Part shown: piece by piece, positions 48,371 through 55,817 of the stretch
How positions within the stretch are numbered: the stretch's first letter is position 1
Layout of the letters: the number at the start of each line of letters is the position of its first letter
Source: CAZQFV01 sp964613665
GTDB lineage: Bacteria > Chloroflexota > Chloroflexia > DTKN01
Assembly (NCBI GenBank): GCA_964613665.1
Contig: CAZTIG010000009.1
Span: 29,920-93,919, forward strand
DNA length: 64,000 nt
Direction: 5' to 3'
Notes under the pieces: model-generated
What the model was told of the DNA's origin: nothing
Database searches by the model: none
Seen by the model: the letters and a program-made list of their open reading frames with translations, nothing else
Position numbers and translations under genes: made by a program

Positions 48371-48439
48371 GAAAAAGCCCCTGGACCGGAACCTGGGTTC
48401 CGCTCCAAGGGCTTCGTGGCCCGGGGTGCACGTGCACCC
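48371..48439 (-). promoter_or_regulatory. Leader attenuator of the glutamate synthase operon: two hexaloop hairpins plus terminator
   Basis: Read on the minus strand, hairpin P1 (48439-48424, GGGTG-CACGTG-CACCC) is followed at once by P2 (48422-48409, GGGC-CACGAA-GCCC). The 3' strand of P2 is also the 5' strand of an 18-bp terminator (48413-48376, one mismatch and one G-U) ending in TTTTT (48376-48372). The ribosome site and ATG lie some 15-25 bp downstream. P2 and terminator are mutually exclusive. This is the architecture of ANTAR-protein antitermination targets, although the usual A at loop position 1 is C here (G at position 4 is kept). Confidence 0.7.
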
Positions 48440-48462
48440 GCTATAGCGATTCAGATGGCGCT

Positions 48463-48491
48463 ATGATAGCACACTGGGACTCATTTGTCAA
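48463..48491 (-). promoter_or_regulatory. Promoter of the glutamate synthase operon
   Basis: Minus strand TTGACA (48491-48486), exactly 17 bp, TATCAT (48468-48463). The -35 box overlaps the last codons of the ANTAR regulator gene, so the operon can be read independently of the two-component genes. Confidence 0.8.
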
Positions 48492-49041
48492 GCAGGATGG
48501 CCCGGGCGATCTCGGCCATGGGCCGGCGCTGCCGGCGGCTGCGATGCTGGATGCGCAGAAACGCGTCCCGCTCGCTGAGCCCTTCCCGCTCCACCAGCCG
48601 GCGCTTGGCCCGCTCCACCAGGTCGCGGGCCTGCAGCGCCTCCTGCAGCGTGGTTGCCTCCTTCTGCAACGCCTGCCATTCGCGGAAGCGGCCCACGACC
48701 ATCTCGATGGCCGTGGCCAGGTCGGCGTCGCCGGCCGGCTTCACCAGGTACCCCTGCACGGCCAGGGTAGCGGCCCGGTCCACCAGGTCGCGGTCGCTGT
48801 AGGCGGTGAGGATGAGGATGGGTACGGGCCGGTCTGCGGCGATCCGTTCCGCCGCCGTCAGTCCGTCGACGTCGGGCATCTTGATGTCCAGGATCACCAG
48901 GTCGGGCCGAAGCGTGCCGGCCAGGCGGATGGCGGTCGCCCCGTCGGCGGCTGCGCCGACGACTTGGTGGCCGAGGTCGCGGAGGATCGTCCGCAGGCCC
49001 ATGCGGATGATGGCCTCGTCGTCCGCGATCAGGATGCGCAT
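48481..49041 (-). CDS. Response regulator with ANTAR RNA-binding domain (AmiR/NasT/EutV/PdtaR type)
   Basis: 186 aa. An N-terminal receiver has the acidic pocket in MRILIADDEAIIRMG, the phospho-acceptor Asp in LVILDIKMPDVDG, and LVKPAGDADL. A coiled-coil is followed by an ANTAR domain: LQEALQARDLVERAKRRLVEREGLSERDAFLRIQHRSRR...AEIARAIL. ANTAR proteins bind pairs of hexaloop hairpins and prevent transcription termination. The ATG at 49041 follows GAGGGG, 19 bp after the sensor kinase stop. The gene ends inside the promoter of the glutamate synthase operon whose leader carries such hairpins. Confidence 0.93.
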   Translation of the reverse strand: MRILIADDEAIIRMGLRTILRDLGHQVVGAAADGATAIRLAGTLRPDLVILDIKMPDVDGLTAAERIAADRPVPILILTAYSDRDLVDRAATLAVQGYLVKPAGDADLATAIEMVVGRFREWQALQKEATTLQEALQARDLVERAKRRLVEREGLSERDAFLRIQHRSRRQRRPMAEIARAILLDK

Positions 49042-49060
49042 CGACTGCCCCTCGCGCGAT

Positions 49061-50674
49061 TCACTGCTGCGGGATGCGGATCGTCGCCGTCGTTCCGCCG
49101 CTGGAGACCAGTGTGAGCTTGCCCCGCAAGTCCTCGACGACCAGCGTCTCGACGATCTGCAGGCCCAGCCTCCGTGACCGGCTCTCCGGCACGCCCACGC
49201 CGTCGTCCCGGACGGTAATGACCCACGAGGCCGGGTCTTCGCCCAGGTGAATGGTGATGGCTGCCCGGTCGCGGCCGACAAAGGCGTGCTCCATGGCGTT
49301 CTGAACCAGTTCGTTGACGGCCAGCGCCAACAGCGTGGCCGGCTGCGACGGCAGGGCGAAGGAGATGCCCTCGACGTTGACCTCGACCGGGAAGCCCGGG
49401 GCCGCCATGTTGGCCACTACCCCGCGAGCCACCCGCGTAAGCAATTCCTTGGTATCCACGAGGCGGAAGCCCTTTTGCGATAGAACCTCGTGGACGGCGG
49501 CGATGCTGCCGATGCGGTTGATCGCCTCGCAGAGCACCTCGCGGGCCGTGCGCTCGCCGTTCTCGCCCATCTGCATGCGCAGCAGCATGGCCACGCTCTG
49601 CAGGTTGTTCTTGATGCGGTGGTGCATCTCGCGGACCACGGCCACGTTGGTCACCAGGCGGGCGTTCTCGATCGCCAGGGCCGTCTGGTTGGCCAGCGTC
49701 GAGAGGAGCGCGATCTCTCCGGGGCCGAAGCGGTGCGGCGTGCCGGTGTAGCAGTCGAGCACACCGATGACGCGCCCGCGCACGCGCAAGGGCACGGAGA
49801 GGAGCGCGCCTAACCCCTCCTGGCTGGCAAGATCGGGAGAGGGATAGCGCGGGTCGTGGCGGACGTCGTCTACCGCCAGAGGTTGCCCGCTCTGCGCGAC
49901 CTGGCCGGCGATGCCCCGGCCGATCTGCACCGGGGGGAGGTCGCGATAGGCCTGGCTGAGCCCCTGGGTGGCACGCACCACCAACTCACCCCGTTCCTCG
50001 TCCAGGAGCATGAGGGTGCATGCCTTGGCCTGCATGACCCTGGCGGCCATGTCGATGATCAGGCTCAGGATCTCGTCCAGGTAGAGGGGAGAAGCGGCGG
50101 CTTCGCTGACCTCGGCCAGGGCGGAGAGCTCGGCGACCTGGCGCTGCATGCGCTCGTAGAGCACGGCCTTCTCCAGGGTGCCGGCCGCCAGGTCGGCGAT
50201 GAGGGCGAGCAGTTCCACCTCGTCAGCGCTAAACTCCTTGTGGCCGCGCGTCTGCACGTTCATCGCCCCGATGATCCGCTCCTGGCTTACCAGGGGCACG
50301 GCCAGGAGCGACTGGAAGATCGATTCCCCGGTTTCCGGCAGGTACTTGAAACGGGGATCGCGGGCGGCGTCGGCGACGGCCACCGGCTCACCGGTCTGCG
50401 CGGTCCAGCCGGTGAGCCCCTCGCCCACGCGCAGGCGCGCCTGGCCGAGCGATGCGGGGGCCAGGCCGGTGGAGGCCAGCAGTACCAGGTCCCCCGTGTC
50501 TTCTTCGAGCAGGTAGAGCGAGCAGGACTCGACGCCCATCACCCGGGTGGTCTTCAGGGTGATGAGCTCCAGGATGTCCTGCAGTGCCCTGGCCGTATTG
50601 ATGGCCTGGCTGATCTCGCGCAGCGCGGCCAGCTGCACCGTCTTGCGCCGCAGCTCACGTTCGAGGTGTTCCAT
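49061..50674 (-). CDS. Cytosolic sensor histidine kinase, GAF-GAF-HisKA_2 (PdtaS/EutW type)
   Basis: 537 aa, no membrane segments. Two GAF domains (about 25-170 and 190-340) precede a HisKA_2 phosphoacceptor (EMHHRIKNNLQSV, His351/352) and an HWE-related ATPase (VNELVQNAMEHAF, DDGVGVP, LGLQIVETLV). This class pairs with ANTAR regulators. The cognate regulator gene follows directly. Ligand of the GAF domains unknown; a nitrogen signal is plausible from the downstream target. The ATG sits behind AGGAGG at a short 2-bp spacing. Confidence 0.92.
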   Translation of the reverse strand: MEHLERELRRKTVQLAALREISQAINTARALQDILELITLKTTRVMGVESCSLYLLEEDTGDLVLLASTGLAPASLGQARLRVGEGLTGWTAQTGEPVAVADAARDPRFKYLPETGESIFQSLLAVPLVSQERIIGAMNVQTRGHKEFSADEVELLALIADLAAGTLEKAVLYERMQRQVAELSALAEVSEAAASPLYLDEILSLIIDMAARVMQAKACTLMLLDEERGELVVRATQGLSQAYRDLPPVQIGRGIAGQVAQSGQPLAVDDVRHDPRYPSPDLASQEGLGALLSVPLRVRGRVIGVLDCYTGTPHRFGPGEIALLSTLANQTALAIENARLVTNVAVVREMHHRIKNNLQSVAMLLRMQMGENGERTAREVLCEAINRIGSIAAVHEVLSQKGFRLVDTKELLTRVARGVVANMAAPGFPVEVNVEGISFALPSQPATLLALAVNELVQNAMEHAFVGRDRAAITIHLGEDPASWVITVRDDGVGVPESRSRRLGLQIVETLVVEDLRGKLTLVSSGGTTATIRIPQQ

Positions 50675-50701
50675 GGCCTCCTATCCTTGCACACGCGGTG
50701 C

Positions 50702-50730
50702 AGTATAATCGAAACAGGCCGGCAGCGCAA
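50702..50730 (-). promoter_or_regulatory. Promoter of the GAF kinase/ANTAR operon
   Basis: Minus strand TTGCGC (50730-50725), exactly 17 bp, TATACT (50707-50702). Confidence 0.7.
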
Positions 50731-50904
50731 CCGCGGGGCTGTCTGGTGATTACCCAAAACGGGGCCAGAGGTTGAAACCGCCCCTCGGGGGCCTTTGGCC
50801 GGGTGGCCGCGCAGTGAGACTTTGGTCGCAGACCTGCGCCCCCTCCTGCTCTATACTGCGATCAGCGGTTCGGGCTCCCGGCCGGCGAGACACAGGAGGA
50901 GGCC

Positions 50905-51789
50905 GTGACGGCGGAGACGCTGCCCAAGCTGCTCTGGACGCGGCGCCTGGCGGATTACTGGTCGCTCACCAAGGCCAAGCAGACCACCCTGCTCCTGTTC
51001 ACCGGCCTGTGCGGCTACCTGCTGAGCCGCGGCAGCCCCTCCCTGTCCACGGCCCTGGCGATGGCCGGCGGCCTGTTCCTCTCGATCAGCGGCTGCACCG
51101 CCCTGAACATGCTCCTCGACCGCGACATCGACGCCCAGATGGAGCGCACCGCCTGCCGGCCGCTGCCGGCCGGCCGCATCCGCCCCGTCGAGGCCGGCCT
51201 GTTCGGGGGATCTCTCTGCCTGGCCGGGCTGGCGCTCTCCTTCGCCCTGGACTGGCGCTTCGGCGCCCTGGTGGCGGCCGGCCTGGCCTTTGACCTGCTC
51301 GTCTATACCGCCTGGCTCAAGCGGCGCACCGCCCTGTCCATCCTCTTCGGCGGCCTGGCCGGCGGCATGCCCGTGCTGTCCGGCCGCGTGCTGGCGCTGG
51401 GCCGCGTGGACCCGGTCGGCCTGCTCTTGGCCGCCTCCGTCCTGCTGTGGATCCCCGCTCACATCCTCACCCTGGCGCTGCGCCACGCCGCGGACTACCG
51501 CGAAGCCGGCGTGCCCACCTGGCCCAACCGCTACGGCCCCCGCGCCACGCGGCTCTTTGTCGCCGCCACCAGCCTCCTGAACGCCGTGGCGCTGATGGTC
51601 TGCGCCGTGCTGCTCGCCCTGCACCCGGTGGCGTTGGGGCTGCTCCTGGTGCTGGGCCTGGCCATGGCCGGCCTGGCCGCCCTGCAGGTAGCCCGACCGA
51701 CCGACCGGCGCAACTGGCTCCTCTTCAAGGCCGCTTCGGTCTCCATGCTGCTCTCGATGCTGCTGCTCACAATCGGTGTCCTGCGCTAG
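50905..51789 (+). CDS. ctaB: Protoheme IX farnesyltransferase (heme O synthase)
   Basis: 294 aa, UbiA superfamily with about eight helices. NMLLDRDIDAQMERTACRPLPAGR is the N-x3-D-x3-D signature specific to heme O synthases. A late Asp-rich loop is present in HAADYREAGVPTWPNRYG (DYxxAGxPM-like in the family). It farnesylates heme B for terminal oxidoreductases. GTG start behind AGGAGGAGG. A TATACT -10 lies at 50852-50857 without a good -35. It leads the heme-copper operon. Confidence 0.92.
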   Translation: MTAETLPKLLWTRRLADYWSLTKAKQTTLLLFTGLCGYLLSRGSPSLSTALAMAGGLFLSISGCTALNMLLDRDIDAQMERTACRPLPAGRIRPVEAGLFGGSLCLAGLALSFALDWRFGALVAAGLAFDLLVYTAWLKRRTALSILFGGLAGGMPVLSGRVLALGRVDPVGLLLAASVLLWIPAHILTLALRHAADYREAGVPTWPNRYGPRATRLFVAATSLLNAVALMVCAVLLALHPVALGLLLVLGLAMAGLAALQVARPTDRRNWLLFKAASVSMLLSMLLLTIGVLR

Positions 51790-51811
51790 AGACCCCAGAA
51801 AGGAGGCAGAG

Positions 51812-51916
51812 ATGTACATCACCGACGTCGTCTGGTGGGCCTACACCGGCTTCATCGCTGCGGTAGCCCTGTTCATGCTCTTTTTCGCCGCCCAGGTGCG
51901 GCGGAAGGGAGGATAG
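51812..51916 (+). CDS. Tiny membrane subunit of ba3-type heme-copper enzyme (CbaD/subunit IIa-like)
   Basis: 34 aa, one helix: MYITDVVWWAYTGFIAAVALF, then MLFFAAQVRRKGG. AAAGGAGG precedes the ATG; it ends 2 bp before the next start. Thermus ba3 oxidase has a single-helix subunit IIa of the same length, encoded first in a cbaD-cbaB-cbaA order that is reproduced here. The assignment rests on size, topology and position. Confidence 0.75.
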   Translation: MYITDVVWWAYTGFIAAVALFMLFFAAQVRRKGG

Positions 51917-51918
51917 CG

Positions 51919-52359
51919 ATGGACCGCCGCGAGAGAATCTGGCTGATCGTCCTGGTCGTCGTGGCCGTCGCGGTCAACGTCGTCACCCTGACGCCGCTGG
52001 TGCCCTGGCAGCAGTGGCTGCTGTGGTCCCGGGCCGAGCCGGCCCGCACCTTTGCCGTCGTCTTCGAGGACTACCAGATCCACTTCCCGGCCCAGGAGGT
52101 GCAGGTGCCGGTCGGCCAGTTCGTCGAGTTCGTGGCCACCTCCAACGACGTGACCTACGGGTTCGGCGTCTTCCGCCAGGACGGCACGATGGTCTTTCAG
52201 ATGCAGGTCGTCCCGGGGCACGAGAACCGTATCGTCTGGAAGTTCGACCAGGTCGGCTACTATGACGTCCGCTCGACCGAGTACTCCGGGCCGCAACATT
52301 CGGACATGTTCTACCGCCAGGCCATTCAGGTCGTCTCCGCGACGGGGGTGAACCCATGA
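51919..52359 (+). CDS. Heme-copper enzyme subunit II (ba3/CbaB-like) without CuA ligands
   Basis: 146 aa. One N-terminal helix (about 7-29) precedes a cupredoxin domain. In CuA-containing subunits the metal is held by His, two Cys in CxxxC, a second His and a Met. Here the positions read Y80 (TYGFGV), S119 and S123 (STEYS), H127 and M130 (HSDM). Both cysteines and the first histidine are therefore lost, so no CuA centre can form and cytochrome c is an unlikely direct donor through this subunit. It starts 2 bp after the tiny subunit and ends in an ATGA overlap with subunit I. Confidence 0.85.
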   Translation: MDRRERIWLIVLVVVAVAVNVVTLTPLVPWQQWLLWSRAEPARTFAVVFEDYQIHFPAQEVQVPVGQFVEFVATSNDVTYGFGVFRQDGTMVFQMQVVPGHENRIVWKFDQVGYYDVRSTEYSGPQHSDMFYRQAIQVVSATGVNP

Positions 52360-54035
52360 GCACGGAAGCAGTGGTCGCAGCCGCGCCGGCCGCGCCCTCG
52401 CGCATCGGCTGGCTGGAGAAGTGGGTCCTGCGCTACGCCGTCGTCGGCATGCTCTTCCTGGCCCTGTCGGGCTTTGAGGGCATCCTGATGCGCACGCAGC
52501 TCTACGCGCCCGGGTCGCTGCGCGGGATGGAAGAGGTGCTCAACGCGGTGCGGCCGGGCGTGGCCGAGCCCTCCTCGGCCGAGCTCTTCTACGCCATGCT
52601 CACCGCCCACCCCATCGTCGGCATCTACGGCTTTGCCTACCTGTGCGTGATGGGGGCCTTTTACTTCCTGGTGCCCTACCTGCTGAAGAAGGAGATCCGC
52701 CACAAGCGCCTGCTGGCGGTGAACTTCTGGATGCAGATCGCCGGGGTGCTGATCTGCTGGGCCTCCGGCTTCTTCGGTCTCTTCAACGCCCTCTACACCC
52801 TCTACTGGCCCCTGCCGGTGGCCTATGACCGGGGCGTGCCCCAGTTGGCCAGCGTGACCTTTGTCATCGGGGCGGCGCTGGTCATGGTCAACATCCTGCT
52901 CTTTTCCTTCAACATCTTCAGCACCGTGTTGAGCCGGAGCAACCCCGGCTCTTATTCCTTCGGGCAGTTCCTGCGCTCGGCCTTTGGCATCTCCCGGCTG
53001 ATGAAGTGGCTGGGCAAGGAAGATAGCAAGGCCCCCAACCTGGACTATGACGGGCTGCCCGTCTTTGTCGTCGCCGTGGCCCGCGGCTCGATCGACACGG
53101 TGATCAACGCCGTCGTCCTGCTCACCGCCGGGGTGCTCATCCTGGTCTATGGCCTGGCCTCCCTGGCCAACAGCCCGCTCAACCCGGGGGCGGTGGACGC
53201 CCTGCTCTACAAGAACTGGTTCTGGTGGGGACTGGACATGGTCGCCGACGGCAACGTGCTGATGTACACCGCCGGCACCTGGTACCTGCTCGTCCCCCTG
53301 CTGGTGGGGCGCAAGCTCTTTGGCGAGGCGGTCGTGCGGACGGTGATCATGGTCGACCTGCTCGTCTCGATGGGCGTGTGGAGCCACCACCTCCTGGGAG
53401 ACCAGGCCCAGCCGCTCTTCATGCGGCTCCTGTCGGGGCAGTTTGTCACCTGGGGCGAGTTCTTCACCATGGGGCTGACCATCTTTGCCGTGCTGATGAC
53501 CATCTGGCTGGCCCGCCCCGTGAAGTTCACGCCGGCGCTGCAGTTTGTGCTGGGCTCGATCTTTGGCTTTGTGATGGGCGGAGCGGCCGGCCTGATCCAG
53601 GCCAACGTCGGGCTGAACGTGGTCTTTCACAACACCCAGTGGATCGTGGCCCTGCACGCCCACACCTTCCTGCTGACCGGCCTGGGGACGCTCCTCTTCG
53701 CCGTCGTCTACGCCCTGGTGCCCATGCTGACGAAGCTGGAGCTGCGCAGCCGCTTCCTGGTGCAGGCGCACTTCTGGCTGTGGATGATCGGCTCGGTCGT
53801 CATGGCCTACGCCGGGGGCATGTCGGGGGCCCAGGGCATGCTGCGCCGGACGATCTACCAGGGCGGGCAGTACCAACCCTACCTGCTGGTCATGCTGATC
53901 GGGTCGCTGCTCATCGCCGGCGGGTTCGTCGCCTTCCTGCTGAATATCGTCGGCACGCTGGGCTGGCGCAACGTGGCCGGGTTGGTCGTGCCGGAGCGCT
54001 GGCTGGAGAGGCGCGCGGTGCCGGCCGAGCCGTGA
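52356..54035 (+). CDS. Heme-copper oxidoreductase subunit I, B-family-like, with altered active site (putative NO reductase)
   Basis: 559 aa with 12-14 helices. The low-spin heme ligands are kept (H85 in TAHPIVG; H436 in LHAHTF), as is the high-spin heme ligand H434. The two adjacent CuB histidines of helix VII are present (H344, H345 in WSHHLL). The third CuB His and the Tyr cross-linked to it (HPxVY in oxygen reductases) are replaced: the aligned segment is FWWGLDMVADG, giving D294 and D298. Oxygen reductases need that His and Tyr. NO reductases derived from this family lack the Tyr and carry acidic substitutions. Function as NO reductase is inferred, and fits the loss of CuA and the YgbA-like remnant next door. 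Confidence 0.8.
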   Translation: MSTEAVVAAAPAAPSRIGWLEKWVLRYAVVGMLFLALSGFEGILMRTQLYAPGSLRGMEEVLNAVRPGVAEPSSAELFYAMLTAHPIVGIYGFAYLCVMGAFYFLVPYLLKKEIRHKRLLAVNFWMQIAGVLICWASGFFGLFNALYTLYWPLPVAYDRGVPQLASVTFVIGAALVMVNILLFSFNIFSTVLSRSNPGSYSFGQFLRSAFGISRLMKWLGKEDSKAPNLDYDGLPVFVVAVARGSIDTVINAVVLLTAGVLILVYGLASLANSPLNPGAVDALLYKNWFWWGLDMVADGNVLMYTAGTWYLLVPLLVGRKLFGEAVVRTVIMVDLLVSMGVWSHHLLGDQAQPLFMRLLSGQFVTWGEFFTMGLTIFAVLMTIWLARPVKFTPALQFVLGSIFGFVMGGAAGLIQANVGLNVVFHNTQWIVALHAHTFLLTGLGTLLFAVVYALVPMLTKLELRSRFLVQAHFWLWMIGSVVMAYAGGMSGAQGMLRRTIYQGGQYQPYLLVMLIGSLLIAGGFVAFLLNIVGTLGWRNVAGLVVPERWLERRAVPAEP

Positions 54036-54081
54036 TCGCCTGCGGTCGGCGCGGCGCTCGTGCCCAAGGAGGAGGCCGGCC

Positions 54082-54246
54082 ATGCGCGAGCGGGTCCGCG
54101 CGGTGATGCGCTACGCCGGCCCGCGCATGCTACTCTGCCACCCCATCCTGGCGCTCCTGCACCTGCGCGATGGGCTCACACGCCGCCGGCCGGGGAGAGC
54201 CGCCGGGGCCCGGCCGGCCTGCCGGCAGGAGCTCCAATCCCGCTAG
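54082..54246 (+). pseudogene. YgbA_NO (nitrosative-stress) family, C-terminal remnant
   Basis: 54 codons: MRERVRAVMRYAGPRMLLCHPILALLHLRDGLTR and a basic tail. This is the conserved C-terminal segment of the nitrous-oxide-stimulated-promoter/YgbA family. The usual cysteine-rich N-terminal two-thirds is missing; just upstream, the frame reads CPRRRPA where family members have CP-x-HCYRPA, suggesting a deletion. AAGGAGGAGG happens to precede the ATG, so a short peptide may still be made. Its position after the putative NO-reductase operon is telling. Confidence 0.65.
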
Positions 54247-54274
54247 CAGCCTGTGGGAGCGGTTTTTCGGATTG

Positions 54275-54329
54275 GAGGCTTCGGCCGGTCGGGCAGCCAG
54301 GGCTGCTGCTCTATACCGGCCGAGGCCTC
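54275..54329. terminator. Bidirectional hairpin between the heme-copper operon and the MFS gene
   Basis: GAGGCTTCGGCCGGT (54275-54289) pairs with ACCGGCCGAGGCCTC (54315-54329), with one mismatch and a 25-nt loop. There are no U-runs. It lies between convergent genes. Confidence 0.5.
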
Positions 54330-54365
54330 GAATCGGCTACACAAAGCTCTCTGTCCGACAGGCCG

Positions 54366-55817
54366 CTAGGGCTCCTGCCTCCCCTCGCCCTTCACCTGCG
54401 TCAGCGCGACGGCCGAGAGCAGGAAGAGCACCCCGTAGATGGCAAAGATGACGACATAGCCCAGCCCGGGCGTCTCGGGCACGCGGCTGGTGAAAAAGTC
54501 GGCGATGGGCCCGCCGATATAGGCCCCCACCGCGCCGGCGCCGGCCCCGGCCAGGTTGGAGATGCCGAGATAGCGGCCGGCCTCCTCCTTGGGCACCAGC
54601 GCCGTCCCCAGCGACCAGTTGGCGGTGAAGAAGAGCCCGGTGGCTGCCCCGATCAGCACGCCGCCGGTATAGATGAGCACCAGGTTGGGGGAGAGGAGGG
54701 CCACGAGCGTCCCCAGCGCGGCCACGATCCCGCTGATGGCCGTGAGCAGCCTGGCGCCAAAGCGGTCGGCCACCCAGCCGCTGGGTACTGCCGTCAGCAG
54801 GATCATCACACCGACGAACATGATCAGCTGGCTGGCCGGGCCGGCCGCCTGTTCCTCCGGCAGCCCCAGCCGGGCCTGTAGGAAGTACACGGCAAAGCCG
54901 GACAGGTTCGTCGTGCCCACCAGGAAGGCCAGCCGGTTGGTCACCCACCAGGAGAAGGACGGGTGGCGGCGCGCTGCCGCGCCGATGCTCAGCCGGACGC
55001 TGGCCCACACGCCCAGCGCCACGGTCACCCCGATGGCCAGCAGGCCCACGCCGCCCATCACCACGATGAGCAGCGTCGTGGAGGCCAGGCCCGTCAGGAG
55101 TGGGCCGAGGCGCTTGACGCCTTCGCCCATCAGGAGGATGAGGGCGGTAAAGACCCCGGTCATCAGCAGCAGCCGCAGAAAGGCCGACCAGTCCAGCGGC
55201 GGGGCCTCCTGCAGCGGCTCCTCCCGGACGAGCATGGTCAGCACCAGGCACACCAGCAGGGTGCCCATGGCCACCAGGATGCCGGCCCACATGGAACCGG
55301 CGCTGATCAGCTTGCCCACTGTGAAGGCTACCAGGATCAGCGGCAGGGGAATCTCCAGCACGGCCTTGATGCCGGAGAAACGGCCGCGCTGCGCCTCCGG
55401 CACCAGGTCGGGGATCAGCCCCTGGACGGCGCCGTGGGCGGTGTTGGAGGAGACCTGCAGGAGGATGGCGACGGCAAAGAGCAGCCAGTACCCGGTCATG
55501 CCCTCCAGCCCGGCGATGACGGCGATGACGGCGATCAGGAGCAGGTTGCCGACGCCGCCCAGGAGGATAAAGGGCCGCCGCCGGCCCCAGCGCAGCGTGC
55601 TGCGGTCGGAGAGCATCCCCGCCAGCGCCTGCACCAGGAGGGCGGCCATCAGCGTCCACAGGCGCAGCGTGCCCAGGAAGGTGCCCTTGGCCTCCTCGCC
55701 GATGAACTGCTGCACCAGCAGCGGAAAGACCAGCGGCGTGAGCGTCTGGGCGTAGACGGACTGTCCCAGCCAGTAGATGTTGATGGTGATATAGTCGTAC
55801 CAGCGGATTGTCTTCAT
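54366..55817 (-). CDS. MFS transporter (SLC45/GPH-like, 12 helices)
   Basis: 483 aa. Twelve hydrophobic segments and the MFS loop 2-3 signature in GMLSDRSTLRWGRRRPFILLGG, with a matching loop 8-9 GWVADRFGARLL. The long DRSTxRWGRRRPF form resembles sugar- or sucrose-transporter-like MFS proteins. The ATG overlaps the stop of the GNAT gene as ATGA, with GGAGG upstream. Substrate unknown. It is the third gene of a run with a TIM-barrel protein and a GNAT. Confidence 0.82.
   Translation of the reverse strand: MKTIRWYDYITINIYWLGQSVYAQTLTPLVFPLLVQQFIGEEAKGTFLGTLRLWTLMAALLVQALAGMLSDRSTLRWGRRRPFILLGGVGNLLLIAVIAVIAGLEGMTGYWLLFAVAILLQVSSNTAHGAVQGLIPDLVPEAQRGRFSGIKAVLEIPLPLILVAFTVGKLISAGSMWAGILVAMGTLLVCLVLTMLVREEPLQEAPPLDWSAFLRLLLMTGVFTALILLMGEGVKRLGPLLTGLASTTLLIVVMGGVGLLAIGVTVALGVWASVRLSIGAAARRHPSFSWWVTNRLAFLVGTTNLSGFAVYFLQARLGLPEEQAAGPASQLIMFVGVMILLTAVPSGWVADRFGARLLTAISGIVAALGTLVALLSPNLVLIYTGGVLIGAATGLFFTANWSLGTALVPKEEAGRYLGISNLAGAGAGAVGAYIGGPIADFFTSRVPETPGLGYVVIFAIYGVLFLLSAVALTQVKGEGRQEP

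Noticed and set aside
48349..48408. N-terminal extension of the glutamate synthase FMN subunit
   Set aside because: The extra codons would be read from the terminator hairpin of the leader and have no ribosome site; the ATG at 48348 does.
45595..49116. 1,173-codon open frame on the plus strand
   Set aside because: It is antisense to the glutamate synthase FMN subunit and the ANTAR regulator, has no recognisable domain, low-complexity His/Gln/Gly/Arg-rich composition and no ribosome site. It is a GC-rich shadow frame.
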